Positions 35,105 through 42,601 of a DNA stretch of 64,000 nt are shown piece by piece. Origin of the DNA: JAXLXE01 sp046328115 (GTDB lineage Bacteria > Chloroflexota > UBA6077 > JACCZL01); assembly GCA_046328115.1 (NCBI GenBank), contig JAXLXE010000001.1:2542001-2606000 (forward strand), written 5' to 3'. Position 1 is the stretch's first letter, and each line of letters opens with the position of its first letter. The notes beneath the pieces were generated by a model. The model was not told the origin of the DNA. It saw only the letters and a program-made list of their open reading frames with translations, and did no database searches. Position numbers and translations under genes: made by a program.

Positions 35105-36625
35105 TCACTCCAATCCAATTCGCGACAAGAGTGTCAGGCCATCGGAAGCTAGGCTGCCGCGAACCGGCGGTCGGTAAGCGACCAGATCGTTGAGCTGGGC
35201 GAGCCAGATGGCTGGGACGTCTGCACGAAGTTGCGCTAGTATCGCTCCGTACCGTCCCTGCCTGACGGTGGGTTCAAGAGTCGCGGCCGCCTCTGCTATC
35301 GGGCCGTCGATCGTCGGGCTGCCGTAGTACTCGCGACCAAACACCGATCCGTTGCCATAGAGACGGGCGAGTGTGAAGTGTGGATCGTATGTGCGATTCG
35401 TTCCTGCCAGCAGAAACAGGTGCTCCCCCTGACCAGCCGAGACCTTCTGCAGATACGTGCCCCACTCGAGCAGGCGAGTCTCAACCGTGAGCCCAATAGC
35501 GCCCAGGTAGCCAGACACCACCTGCGCGACATCCTCGCCGCGCGGATAGCGGCCGCGCGGCGCCTCCAGCACGATCGGCACGGAGGGGTCCATCCCTGCC
35601 TCAACGATCAGTCGCCGCGCCGTGTCGGGCTCGAACGGCGGGGCCTCCGCCGCTTCGAACGGCATCACATCCTCCGGGAACGGAGCGCCGAGGGGGCGGG
35701 CATGCCCGCCGTAGATCTCGCGGATGATCGCCTGCACGTCTATCGCCAGCCCAATCGCCCGCCGCACCCGCACGTCATCCAGCGGCGGTCGTCGTGCGTG
35801 CAGCCGCAGATAGAGCGACTGGATGCCGGGCGCGGAGGTCACCCGCAGTCCCGAAGCCCCCGCGGTCGCGGCCGCCTCCGGCGTGAGGCCTGTCGCCACG
35901 TCCACCTCGCCGGCGAGCAACGCTAACACGCGCGTGGCACCATCCGGCAGCACCACCAGTTCGGCGCGCTCCGCCGATGGAGCCGGCCCCCAGTACCCAG
36001 CATGGGCGCGAAACTCCAGGCGCTCATCCGCCACGCGCCGTTCTAGTCGATACGGCCCCGTGCCCACCGGCGCGGTCTCCAGCCCCTTCAATCCAACCGC
36101 TGTTGCGTGGCGTGGCGGCAGCATCGCGAGCGTCGAGAGCTCCGCCGGCAGCGGCGCAAATGGCTCCCGGGTGGTGATGCGCACGGCGTGATCGCCCACC
36201 ACTTCCACGCCCTGGATGGATTGAAGCTGGGCGCGGATAGGCGATGCGTTGGCGGGATCCAGCGCCGTGTCCACCGAGTACTTCACGGACTCGGCGTCAA
36301 ACGCTTCGCCATTCTGAAAGCTCACCCCAGGCCGCAGGCGCACCCCCCACGTCGTGGGATCCAGGGCGGTGACCGACTCCGCTAGCAGTGGCGCCGGCGG
36401 CCCACCCGGCACCGCGGACAGCAGCGTCTCGTACACGTTGAGGTACGCGCCCGCTTCGATCAAGCCCGTCTGGGCCAGCGGATTCAGGCTCGCGGGATCC
36501 GCGGGGATCGCCACCCTCAGCAGGCTCGCGGTTTGAGCGGCTGCTCCTCTGCTCAGCGCGCCCGAGGCAAGTGCCGCGCCCGCCAGCGCGAGCCAGCCAC
36601 GCCGGCTAAAGCGTCTGATTGGCAA
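35105..36625 (-). CDS. Tat-exported ABC solute-binding protein, family 5 (peptide/nickel type)
   Basis: 506 residues from a TTG at 36625 (GGAG just before), overlapping the upstream gene by 20 nt. The Tat signal RRFSRRGWLALAGAALASGA is followed by RVAIPADPASLNPLAQTG and WGVRLRPGVSFQNGEAFDAE, hallmarks of the DppA/NikA/OppA family. It is the last gene of the hydrogenase operon, which suggests nickel binding (NikA-like) rather than peptides; that is inference from position. No permease or ATPase follows. Confidence 0.82.
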   Translation of the reverse strand: MPIRRFSRRGWLALAGAALASGALSRGAAAQTASLLRVAIPADPASLNPLAQTGLIEAGAYLNVYETLLSAVPGGPPAPLLAESVTALDPTTWGVRLRPGVSFQNGEAFDAESVKYSVDTALDPANASPIRAQLQSIQGVEVVGDHAVRITTREPFAPLPAELSTLAMLPPRHATAVGLKGLETAPVGTGPYRLERRVADERLEFRAHAGYWGPAPSAERAELVVLPDGATRVLALLAGEVDVATGLTPEAAATAGASGLRVTSAPGIQSLYLRLHARRPPLDDVRVRRAIGLAIDVQAIIREIYGGHARPLGAPFPEDVMPFEAAEAPPFEPDTARRLIVEAGMDPSVPIVLEAPRGRYPRGEDVAQVVSGYLGAIGLTVETRLLEWGTYLQKVSAGQGEHLFLLAGTNRTYDPHFTLARLYGNGSVFGREYYGSPTIDGPIAEAAATLEPTVRQGRYGAILAQLRADVPAIWLAQLNDLVAYRPPVRGSLASDGLTLLSRIGLE

Positions 36626-37325
36626 TCTCCAGATGGTGGGCGGTGTACTTGGTAAGGCGCGCGAGCTGATCGGCGTCCAATACCTCACAGGCCCAGCCCC
36701 AGTGGATGGACACCCAGTCCCCCACCCCGGCCGCATCAACGAAACCCCTCCCGTCAAGCTGCCGCACCACCCGGTCGCGCATTGCGCCTCCAAGCGTCAG
36801 CTTTCCATCGACCAGCGAGAGGGGTGTACGGTCCACCACCAGCTCACCCAGCTCAACGCGAACCACCCTGCCCCAGCTCACCCGGCAGTGGTCCATGGTC
36901 TGGAGATTGTGGCCAAGCTCCCCCACGCGGCTGTGAACGTCCAGCACGTGGAACGAGTGGTGAGGGCGCGCGCCGGCCGGAGCCTTCCCCAATACCACGT
37001 CGCGGGCCTTGACACTGAGCTGCCTCCCGAATCGCTCTAGCAGCGAATCGTAGAGCTGACGCACCTCCACACGGTCAAGCAGGTCGTTCCCGATCCAGTA
37101 CGCGTCCACTACGCGCGGATCGAAGGCGTCCGCTATGCCATTCTGGCGCGCAATAAGCTGGAGGTAGGGTAAGGCCCCGGTGAACTTGCGCAACGCTCCG
37201 GTGAGTCCGCCATCCACCTGCTGCTCCACCGCGTGATCGAAGAGCAGTCGGTTCTCGTCGCCGCCACAGTACTTGAGCCGGTTCGGCATGAACCCGTAGC
37301 GGATGAAGCGGATCATGCCGGACAT
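36606..37325 (-). CDS. DUF6390-like hydrogenase-cluster protein
   Basis: 239 residues from ATG 37325 (MSGMIRFIRYGFMPNRLKYC). The YGFMPNRLKYCGGDENR start and DPRVVDAYWIGNDLL resemble, from memory, the DUF6390 family found beside [NiFe] hydrogenases. Conserved Cys, Gly-Gly-Asp and later His residues (HHSFHVLDVHSRVGE, TMDHCRVSWGRV) could bind a metal, but no function is established. Lies between hypC and the solute-binding protein in the operon. Confidence 0.6.
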   Translation of the reverse strand: MSGMIRFIRYGFMPNRLKYCGGDENRLLFDHAVEQQVDGGLTGALRKFTGALPYLQLIARQNGIADAFDPRVVDAYWIGNDLLDRVEVRQLYDSLLERFGRQLSVKARDVVLGKAPAGARPHHSFHVLDVHSRVGELGHNLQTMDHCRVSWGRVVRVELGELVVDRTPLSLVDGKLTLGGAMRDRVVRQLDGRGFVDAAGVGDWVSIHWGWACEVLDADQLARLTKYTAHHLEIANQTL

Positions 37326-37350
37326 GGGCGAGGCCGCGGGCTGGACGAGG

Positions 37351-37599
37351 CTAGCCAAGCCCCACCCGCTCGGCACTCTCCTCGAGCAGCCGCTCCAGAT
37401 CCGCGTAGAAGCCCAGCACGTCGCTGGCGTCCTCCTCGGACATCCGCTCCAGCACCGCGCCCGCGTACACCACCACGTGCTCGCCCACTGAAAGGTCAGG
37501 CACCGCCCTGGCGTCAACCCAGAGCTCCTCGTGATCCACCTGCACCAACGCCCGCTCCCCTTCGAGCCGCAGGACGAGGCGAGGTATCGCCTGACACAT
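37351..37599 (-). CDS. hypC: HypC/HupF-type hydrogenase assembly chaperone
   Basis: Small chaperone that carries the Fe(CN)2CO unit with HypD and binds the large-subunit precursor. Start ATG 37599 gives MCQAIPRLVL, with the essential N-terminal Cys2; the consensus MCLAIP has Leu3, here Gln3. The 82 residues show the OB-fold pattern VQVDHEELWVDAR and VGEHVVVYAGAVLERMSEED. HypA, B, D, E and F are not in the window. Confidence 0.9.
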   Translation of the reverse strand: MCQAIPRLVLRLEGERALVQVDHEELWVDARAVPDLSVGEHVVVYAGAVLERMSEEDASDVLGFYADLERLLEESAERVGLG

Positions 37600-37604
37600 C
37601 GCGG

Positions 37605-38141
37605 TCACCACCCACCCGCGCGGGTCCCCACGGGCTCCGCGCTCATCTCAGTCCAATTCTGGACCTGATCGTACAGCCAGTCCACAGCGAGATCCACCGC
37701 CGCGGCCACGGGTGCCGTCAGCCCAATCTCCGCCTCATCGCACTCCAGCGGCTCGCAGGCGATGATTCGCACCATCGCAGGAAGCACTCCGAGCGCGGCG
37801 GCCAGGCCAAAACCACGCGACGGATCCGCCCGATGGAGATCAGACAGAAACTCCGCCGCCTCCTGACCGCCCTGCGTGCCAGGATCCGGAACCTGGGGCG
37901 CGAGCACGTACAGGCTGCCGGGCACGCCGTCACGGCGGACGATGTCCGCCACGAACAGGGCATCAAACCCATCCATAAGCTCCTGCACCATCGCCACCCC
38001 GCCGATACCCGTCTCGATCACCCGCACGCCGGGCAACCCGGCCAGGCGGCACTCTGCCCTCTGAGCGACCACCACACCAAATCCGTCGTCGCGGCGCAGC
38101 ACGTTGCCCACGCCAGCGATCAGCACCCGGCGGCCAGTCAC
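37605..38141 (-). CDS. Hydrogenase maturation protease (M52, HycI/HybD family)
   Basis: Endopeptidase that removes the C-terminal tail of the large subunit after nickel insertion. 178 residues: VLIAGVGNVLRRDDGFGVVV (N-terminal acidic metal ligand), GVRVIETGIGG and ALFVADIVRRDGVPGSLYVL (second ligand region). The predicted substrate is the large subunit of this operon, which has a 25-residue tail after DPCMPCTTH. Overlaps the upstream gene by 4 nt. Confidence 0.88.
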   Translation of the reverse strand: MTGRRVLIAGVGNVLRRDDGFGVVVAQRAECRLAGLPGVRVIETGIGGVAMVQELMDGFDALFVADIVRRDGVPGSLYVLAPQVPDPGTQGGQEAAEFLSDLHRADPSRGFGLAAALGVLPAMVRIIACEPLECDEAEIGLTAPVAAAVDLAVDWLYDQVQNWTEMSAEPVGTRAGGW

Positions 38142-38488
38142 CGGGACGACACCCGCTTGATCTGTCCCAGGGGTACGAAGCCCCGCGGAGCGACCGTCGA
38201 CTCCTCCGCCAGGATGGAGGGCGGCGCCAGGTCGTACATCTCCAGCAGCAGCCGTGCCGCCGGATCATCCAACGCTCGCGCCTTCATCTCCGGCCCCGCC
38301 AGATCCAACAGCGCGGCCAACCGGGCTACTCCCGCGCGATGGAGCAGGTCCACCGCCTGAAGGAGCCCAATTCCGCGCTCCTGCACCTCCGGATCGGCCC
38401 GCTGCTCGAGCCACGCCACGACACTCTCCAACCGCTCCAGCGCGTCGAGCGTACCGTCATCCAGGCTCGAGATATCAGGCGTGGGCAT
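38138..38488 (-). CDS. Small helical protein, like the accessory domain of hydrogenase-linked NifU proteins
   Basis: 116 residues, all-helical. The pattern LDALERLESVVAWLEQRADP, LLQAVDLLHRAGVARLAALL and DPAARLLLEMYDLAP reminds me of the N-terminal helical domain that precedes NifU-type domains in actinobacterial-type hydrogenase clusters. No cysteine is present, so it does not carry an Fe-S cluster itself. Overlaps both neighbours (4 and 14 nt). Function unknown; probably a hydrogenase assembly helper. Confidence 0.55.
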   Translation of the reverse strand: MPTPDISSLDDGTLDALERLESVVAWLEQRADPEVQERGIGLLQAVDLLHRAGVARLAALLDLAGPEMKARALDDPAARLLLEMYDLAPPSILAEESTVAPRGFVPLGQIKRVSSR

Positions 38489-38858
38489 GCGTCAGCTCCG
38501 TGCTGGGGCACGGCTCCCCGGCGTGACGGGGGTCCTGGCACCAGCAACCAGGACCACATTCGCCATGAGCCTGCCTGGTGAGACCGGCGAACTCGTCCGC
38601 GAACCGCCGTCCGCCCTCTCTTACCCCGCCGTCCGTCAGGCCAAACACCACCATTGCACCCGGCGCCGTTCCCTGGCGGATCGAAGCCAGACCATCCGAC
38701 ACGAGATGGTCCAGGACTACCGCCACGGTGGGCTCGTCTATGCCCACGACCCGTGCGACCTCCGCGGCGTGGACCCAGCTCCCCAGACCCTCGCCCCTCA
38801 TCCAGAACAGCGCTTGCAGCACGTCGTCCCGCGCCCGGAGCAGATCCAGCTCGCTCAC
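38475..38858 (-). CDS. Winged-helix protein with Cys-rich C-terminal tail
   Basis: 127 residues from GTG 38858 (GGAG 7 nt upstream). A winged-helix fold covers about residues 5-85: RARDDVLQALFWMRGEGLGS, AAEVARVVGIDEPTVAVVLD and LVSDGLASIRQG. The tail HGECGPGCWCQDPRHAGEPC has four Cys and two His, able to bind a metal or Fe-S cluster. Possibly a redox or metal-sensing regulator of its own operon, or a hydrogenase-assembly protein using a wHTH scaffold. Overlaps genes on both sides. Confidence 0.6.
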   Translation of the reverse strand: MSELDLLRARDDVLQALFWMRGEGLGSWVHAAEVARVVGIDEPTVAVVLDHLVSDGLASIRQGTAPGAMVVFGLTDGGVREGGRRFADEFAGLTRQAHGECGPGCWCQDPRHAGEPCPSTELTHAHA

Positions 38859-39424
38859 GGGGCAGCTCCGCGCTGCATCTGGTCGCAAACGTACGCCGCG
38901 ATGAGGTCTGCTGCCTGATCCAGGCAACCGGACGCTCCTTCGGACATCACTTCGCCCCAGTTGGTGTCAACGGGCTCGAGCTCCAGCACCAGCACCCGCT
39001 CCGGCAGGGCCCGAAAATGCTGGAGAATCGCCAGGAGATTGTCCAGGCTCACCACACCCGTCAGGGCCTCGCCCACCCGAACCTGCAGATCGTCGGCGGA
39101 TCGCGCCTCATCCACGCGCTCAGTGGCGTAGAGCCGCCCGGGGACGCGCCCACGGCTTACGGCACCCACGAACACCGCCGCGTCGAGCGGCTCCGTACTC
39201 TGAAATCGAAACAGCACATCGATCGGGCCGTAGCTCAGGTCCTCCACCAGCACCCCATCCGGCCAGGACCGCTGGCAAAGTCGGTCCACCAGAACGGCAC
39301 CGAATGACCCGTCTCGCAGGCAGGTGTACCCCACCCCGCCAATCAGGATTCGCGGGGTCTCCGTGTGCGTCTCGCGCCCAAAGGCGAGAACGGAGCCGAG
39401 AGGATCCGCCACGCTCACGAGCAT
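38855..39424 (-). CDS. M52 protease-like paralogue with altered active site
   Basis: 189 residues. The fold looks like the neighbouring maturation protease: RILIGGVGYTCLRDGSFGAV parallels VLIAGVGNVLRRDDGFG, and AAVFVGAVSRGRVPGRLYA parallels LFVADIVRRDGVPGSLY. The acidic ligand segment is changed (RDGSFG for RDDGFG) and the second Asp region reads FVGAV, so both metal ligands seem lost. Perhaps a catalytically dead partner or chaperone. Sits directly after the large-subunit gene (6 nt). Confidence 0.65.
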   Translation of the reverse strand: MLVSVADPLGSVLAFGRETHTETPRILIGGVGYTCLRDGSFGAVLVDRLCQRSWPDGVLVEDLSYGPIDVLFRFQSTEPLDAAVFVGAVSRGRVPGRLYATERVDEARSADDLQVRVGEALTGVVSLDNLLAILQHFRALPERVLVLELEPVDTNWGEVMSEGASGCLDQAADLIAAYVCDQMQRGAAP

Positions 39425-39430
39425 TGGCCC

Positions 39431-41323
39431 CTAGACGGGAAGGGGCTCCTCCTCCAGGATGCACGCACACGTGTTGATCTCGCGCACCACGGTGTGCTCC
39501 CCGGCGTACATGTGCGTGGTACACGGCATGCACGGATCGAAGCTTCGGATCGCCCGCAGGATGTCGATGCCCTTGAACTCGGCCGGGCCGCTGAACTGCT
39601 CGAGGATGGGGGTGTTCATCACCGCCTCCTCGTACGGGCCTGGCGTACCGAACGGATCGCGCGGCGCCGCGTTCAACGTGGAGGGCGTCACGATCTGGTA
39701 GTTCTTGATGACGCCGCCGTCCATCTCCAGATGGTGCGACAGGTAGCCTCGGCCGGCCCCCCAGAAGCCCACGCCGACCCGGTGGTCCTTCGGAACCGTG
39801 AAGTCCCGGCTCACCGCTGTCTCGCCACGCTTCTGGAGATCGTAGGCGATCAGCAGGTTGTTCAACGCAACCAGGCCCGTGTAAGCCTCCGCATATGCCC
39901 GAGCCCGGTTTCGCTCGATCGCGTTCCAACGCTCCGGGATGCGCCACTCCAGCCGCATCTCGGGCAGGGAGCCCTTGGGTAGCAGCATCCTCAGGCTAGA
40001 CCCGGTGGACTCGATGAACGGGTTGGGCGGCAGCTTGCGCGCGGCGGCCGTCGTCCACATGCGCGCGTACGCGCCCGCTTCAACCGAGTGACGGTCCCAG
40101 CGGGGAGAGGTGTCCCACGTGTACTTCTCCTTCCACGTGCGCCCCGCGGGCTTCGGCCGCGTCTCCTTGTTCCACGGATGGTGCGGGCTCAGCGGGTTGC
40201 CCACCGGGTCTGTCGGCATCGGCGGAGCACCAGCGGCCCAGGGCTCGTAGTAGGAGTGCTCCACGAACTCCTCCAGGCCCATGTTCAGCCGATGCAGATC
40301 CGTAGTCACAAGCTCACCGTTGATCACGGCGCCCGGCGTGTTCCAGCGGCGATCGCCCCACTCGTTCGCCCGCGCGTACGTCGCGTCGTAGTGCTCGTGA
40401 TGATCCCAGATGCCGAGATCCAGCAAGTGCTTCGGTCGCTCGCCCACCGCGGCGTATTCCGGCTTTGCCAGATACATGAAGTCGAACACGTCGTCCCAGG
40501 TCAGCGCCATCTTCTTGGAGTAGTCCAGAAGCTCGAAGAGGCGCACCTGGTACTCGTTCAACGTGCTCGTGGTCACCGTGGTGCTGATACCGCCGGGCAC
40601 GATGGTCTGGGGATGCGGGTACTTACCCCACACCAGCACCGTCATCTCCCGCGCTCGGCGCGTCACGCCCAGCGCCTCCAGGTACAGCGAGCCGGTGAGC
40701 GGATTGAGCGCGGTCATGATGTCCGCGATCGTCGCAAATCCGTGCACGGCCCGGTTCGGCGCGGATGTCCGCGTAGCCAGTTCCCACACCTCAGGATTGG
40801 TCGCCTTGACGATCACCTCTGAATAGTCCGGCCCGGCCAGCAGGAACATATGCAGTGGATGGTCGTACAGGAACTCGGCGGACTGGCCCAGGTTCCGCAC
40901 CACGATCCCCAGGGGTGGCGGCGCCACGCCAAACGCCATCTCAATGGCCTCAGCCGAGCAATTCGCGTGCACCCCGCCGCAGACACCGCAGGCGCGGGAC
41001 GAGATGAAGATGGCGTCTCGCGGATCGCGCCCCTTCAGGATGATCTCGTAGCCGCGGAACAAGGTCGCCATGGAGTGCGCGTCGATCACACGTCGATGCT
41101 CGTAGTCCACGACGGCGTGAAACGCGAGGGCGCCGGCCACCCGGGTCACCGGATCAATGCTCACTTCCTGGATGTGGCCGTTACGCGCCAGGAGCTCCTG
41201 GATCCGTGCCTGTTGATCCGCCACCGTGGTGGTCGCTCGGTAGCCGTAGGGGTCGGCCACGCCTTCCTTCAGGCGCGCCTTGCCCTGGGCGTCGAATTCA
41301 ATGGGGAGATTCTTGAAACACAT
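39431..41323 (-). CDS. [NiFe] hydrogenase large subunit
   Basis: Holds the Ni-Fe(CN)2CO site that oxidises H2. Start ATG 41323 (MCFKNLPIEFDAQGKARL), 630 residues. L1 motif: SSRACGVCGGVHANCS (CxxC plus His); L2 motif: DPCMPCTTHMYAGEH near the C-terminus, with a 25-residue tail to be cleaved after His. VTRVAGALAFHAVVDYEH and RGYEIILKGRDPRDAIFISS resemble, from memory, the actinobacterial-type group 1h enzymes used for low-level H2. It overlaps the preceding membrane-protein gene by 1 nt. Separated from the small subunit by four small genes, which is unusual. Confidence 0.93.
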   Translation of the reverse strand: MCFKNLPIEFDAQGKARLKEGVADPYGYRATTTVADQQARIQELLARNGHIQEVSIDPVTRVAGALAFHAVVDYEHRRVIDAHSMATLFRGYEIILKGRDPRDAIFISSRACGVCGGVHANCSAEAIEMAFGVAPPPLGIVVRNLGQSAEFLYDHPLHMFLLAGPDYSEVIVKATNPEVWELATRTSAPNRAVHGFATIADIMTALNPLTGSLYLEALGVTRRAREMTVLVWGKYPHPQTIVPGGISTTVTTSTLNEYQVRLFELLDYSKKMALTWDDVFDFMYLAKPEYAAVGERPKHLLDLGIWDHHEHYDATYARANEWGDRRWNTPGAVINGELVTTDLHRLNMGLEEFVEHSYYEPWAAGAPPMPTDPVGNPLSPHHPWNKETRPKPAGRTWKEKYTWDTSPRWDRHSVEAGAYARMWTTAAARKLPPNPFIESTGSSLRMLLPKGSLPEMRLEWRIPERWNAIERNRARAYAEAYTGLVALNNLLIAYDLQKRGETAVSRDFTVPKDHRVGVGFWGAGRGYLSHHLEMDGGVIKNYQIVTPSTLNAAPRDPFGTPGPYEEAVMNTPILEQFSGPAEFKGIDILRAIRSFDPCMPCTTHMYAGEHTVVREINTCACILEEEPLPV

Positions 41324-41622
41324 CAGCGTCCTCGTGCACCGAGCGATGTCGCCAGCGCGGCGGCCCGCGCGTCGATAGATTGAAGACCGCCAGCGATCGC
41401 CTCTCCACCCTCGGCGATCGCCGTCACCCCAGCCAGGGTCTTCGGCGCCTCCGTCTTCAGGATCCCCGTCTCCACCTCGATCGCGCGAACTCCCATCGCG
41501 ATCTTGGCCAGCGAGGCGCTCACCCCCGCCAGGCCGTCCTGCACCTTGATCAATGCCACCAGGAGCACGAGCAGCAGGGCGATAAGCGCCAACCCGGAGA
41601 GCAGCGTCAGCAGCGTGCTCAC
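41323..41622 (-). CDS. Small single-TM helical protein 4 of the hydrogenase operon
   Basis: 99 residues. N-terminal helix LLTLLSGLALIALLLVLLVA (about residues 4-25), then a hydrophilic, probably helical region with KVQDGLAGVSASLAKIAMGV, ETGILKTEAPKTLAGVTAIA and SIDARAAALATSL. No cysteine. Last of four consecutive genes of the same size and layout. Overlaps gene 3 by 4 nt and the large-subunit gene by 1 nt. Likely a membrane anchor or scaffold; unknown family. Confidence 0.8.
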   Translation of the reverse strand: MSTLLTLLSGLALIALLLVLLVALIKVQDGLAGVSASLAKIAMGVRAIEVETGILKTEAPKTLAGVTAIAEGGEAIAGGLQSIDARAAALATSLGARGR

Positions 41623-41927
41623 CCGTCAGCCCTCCCCGCGGTGACGGCACTACCCAATGCCTCGACATTCGCTCGCAGGCTCACCGCGCCCTGGCCGATC
41701 AGCCCCACACCTCCGGCCAACCGGCCCGCCTGAGCTAGCACCGCGTCCAGCGCGGCGATCGTCTCGGTGTTGCCCGCCACGCCGCCAGCGGCGGCGAGCG
41801 TGACGGTGGCCAGGCGGTCTATCTCACGCAGGTGATGCACGATCCGCACGATCACTAGCAGGATCGGCACGGTGACAACCAATGCCACCACCAGCGTGAG
41901 TGCCCAGATCCAGTAGACGGCATCCAT
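41619..41927 (-). CDS. Small single-TM helical protein 3 of the hydrogenase operon
   Basis: 102 residues. TM helix WIWALTLVVALVVTVPILLV (about 7-28) then IVHHLREIDRLATVTLAAAG, GNTETIAALDAVLAQAGRLA and GLIGQGAVSLRANVEALGSA, which read as amphipathic helices. The central GNTETI recalls NNTVQI of protein 1. No cysteine. Shares one or four bases with its neighbours on either side. Unknown family. Confidence 0.8.
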   Translation of the reverse strand: MDAVYWIWALTLVVALVVTVPILLVIVRIVHHLREIDRLATVTLAAAGGVAGNTETIAALDAVLAQAGRLAGGVGLIGQGAVSLRANVEALGSAVTAGRADG

Positions 41928-42232
41928 CAGGCGGCCTCCGTACCTGGCGCGGCGGTTCCGTCCAGCGTGCCGAGCGTCCCATCCACCGAGGCCAGATCCG
42001 CCGCTGCGCCGGCCAGGCCGTCGCGCACGACACCGAGTCCCTCGTTGAGCGCGTCGATCTTCTGCGTCAGCGGCGCCGTATGCCCCTGCACCGCCGTCAG
42101 CCCGGCGCCGATCTGGGCCAGCGTGGTCCCGATCCGCCGCGCGTAGAACAGGATGGTCACGAGCGTCGCGGCCAGGACCACCACAAGGATCAGCGCGTAG
42201 ATGATGGTGAGCGTCGCCAGCACACCCGTCAT
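41927..42232 (-). CDS. Small single-TM helical protein 2 of the hydrogenase operon
   Basis: 101 residues. TM helix ATLTIIYALILVVVLAATLV (about 6-28), then FYARRIGTTLAQIGAGLTAV, GHTAPLTQKIDALNEGLGVV and AAADLASVDGTLGTLDG, with heptad-like spacing of hydrophobic residues. No cysteine. Overlaps protein 1 by 4 nt. Unknown family; same design as its three neighbours. Confidence 0.8.
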   Translation of the reverse strand: MTGVLATLTIIYALILVVVLAATLVTILFYARRIGTTLAQIGAGLTAVQGHTAPLTQKIDALNEGLGVVRDGLAGAAADLASVDGTLGTLDGTAAPGTEAA

Positions 42233-42534
42233 GACGACGACTCCTGGGGCGCGAGCGCGGCCGGAAGGCGCTCCAGACGCTGGTCGATGGACGTTGCCAC
42301 CGTCGCGATGGTCTGTGCGGTGGTCAGGATCTCGCCAGCCACGGCGTTGGTCTTCTGAAGCTGCCAGATCTGAACCGTGTTGTTGGCGATGTTCTTGCCC
42401 ACGCCCCAGATCGCCGCCGCGTGCTCATCGATTCGATTGACCGCGCGCTCGATCAGGACGAGCAGCAGCGCCACAACCGCGAGGACCACCACGGCGATGC
42501 CCAGCGTCATCCACCAGAGCTGCACAACCGACAT
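42229..42534 (-). CDS. Small single-TM helical protein 1 of the hydrogenase operon
   Basis: 101 residues. TM helix WWMTLGIAVVVLAVVALLLV (about 7-27), then RAVNRIDEHAAAIWGVGKNI, NNTVQIWQLQKTNAVAGEIL and TIATVATSIDQRLERLPAAL, probably coiled-coil. No cysteine. It starts 67 nt after the small-subunit stop and is the first of four overlapping genes lying between the two hydrogenase subunits. Unknown family; a membrane tether or quinone-coupling stalk is my guess. Confidence 0.8.
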   Translation of the reverse strand: MSVVQLWWMTLGIAVVVLAVVALLLVLIERAVNRIDEHAAAIWGVGKNIANNTVQIWQLQKTNAVAGEILTTAQTIATVATSIDQRLERLPAALAPQESSS

Positions 42535-42601
42535 CCCTTAGCTCCTCTCGGGCAACTTCGTCATCTGTGGAGGCCACGCCTCCGGGCGCTGTGTTTGGGA
42601 C

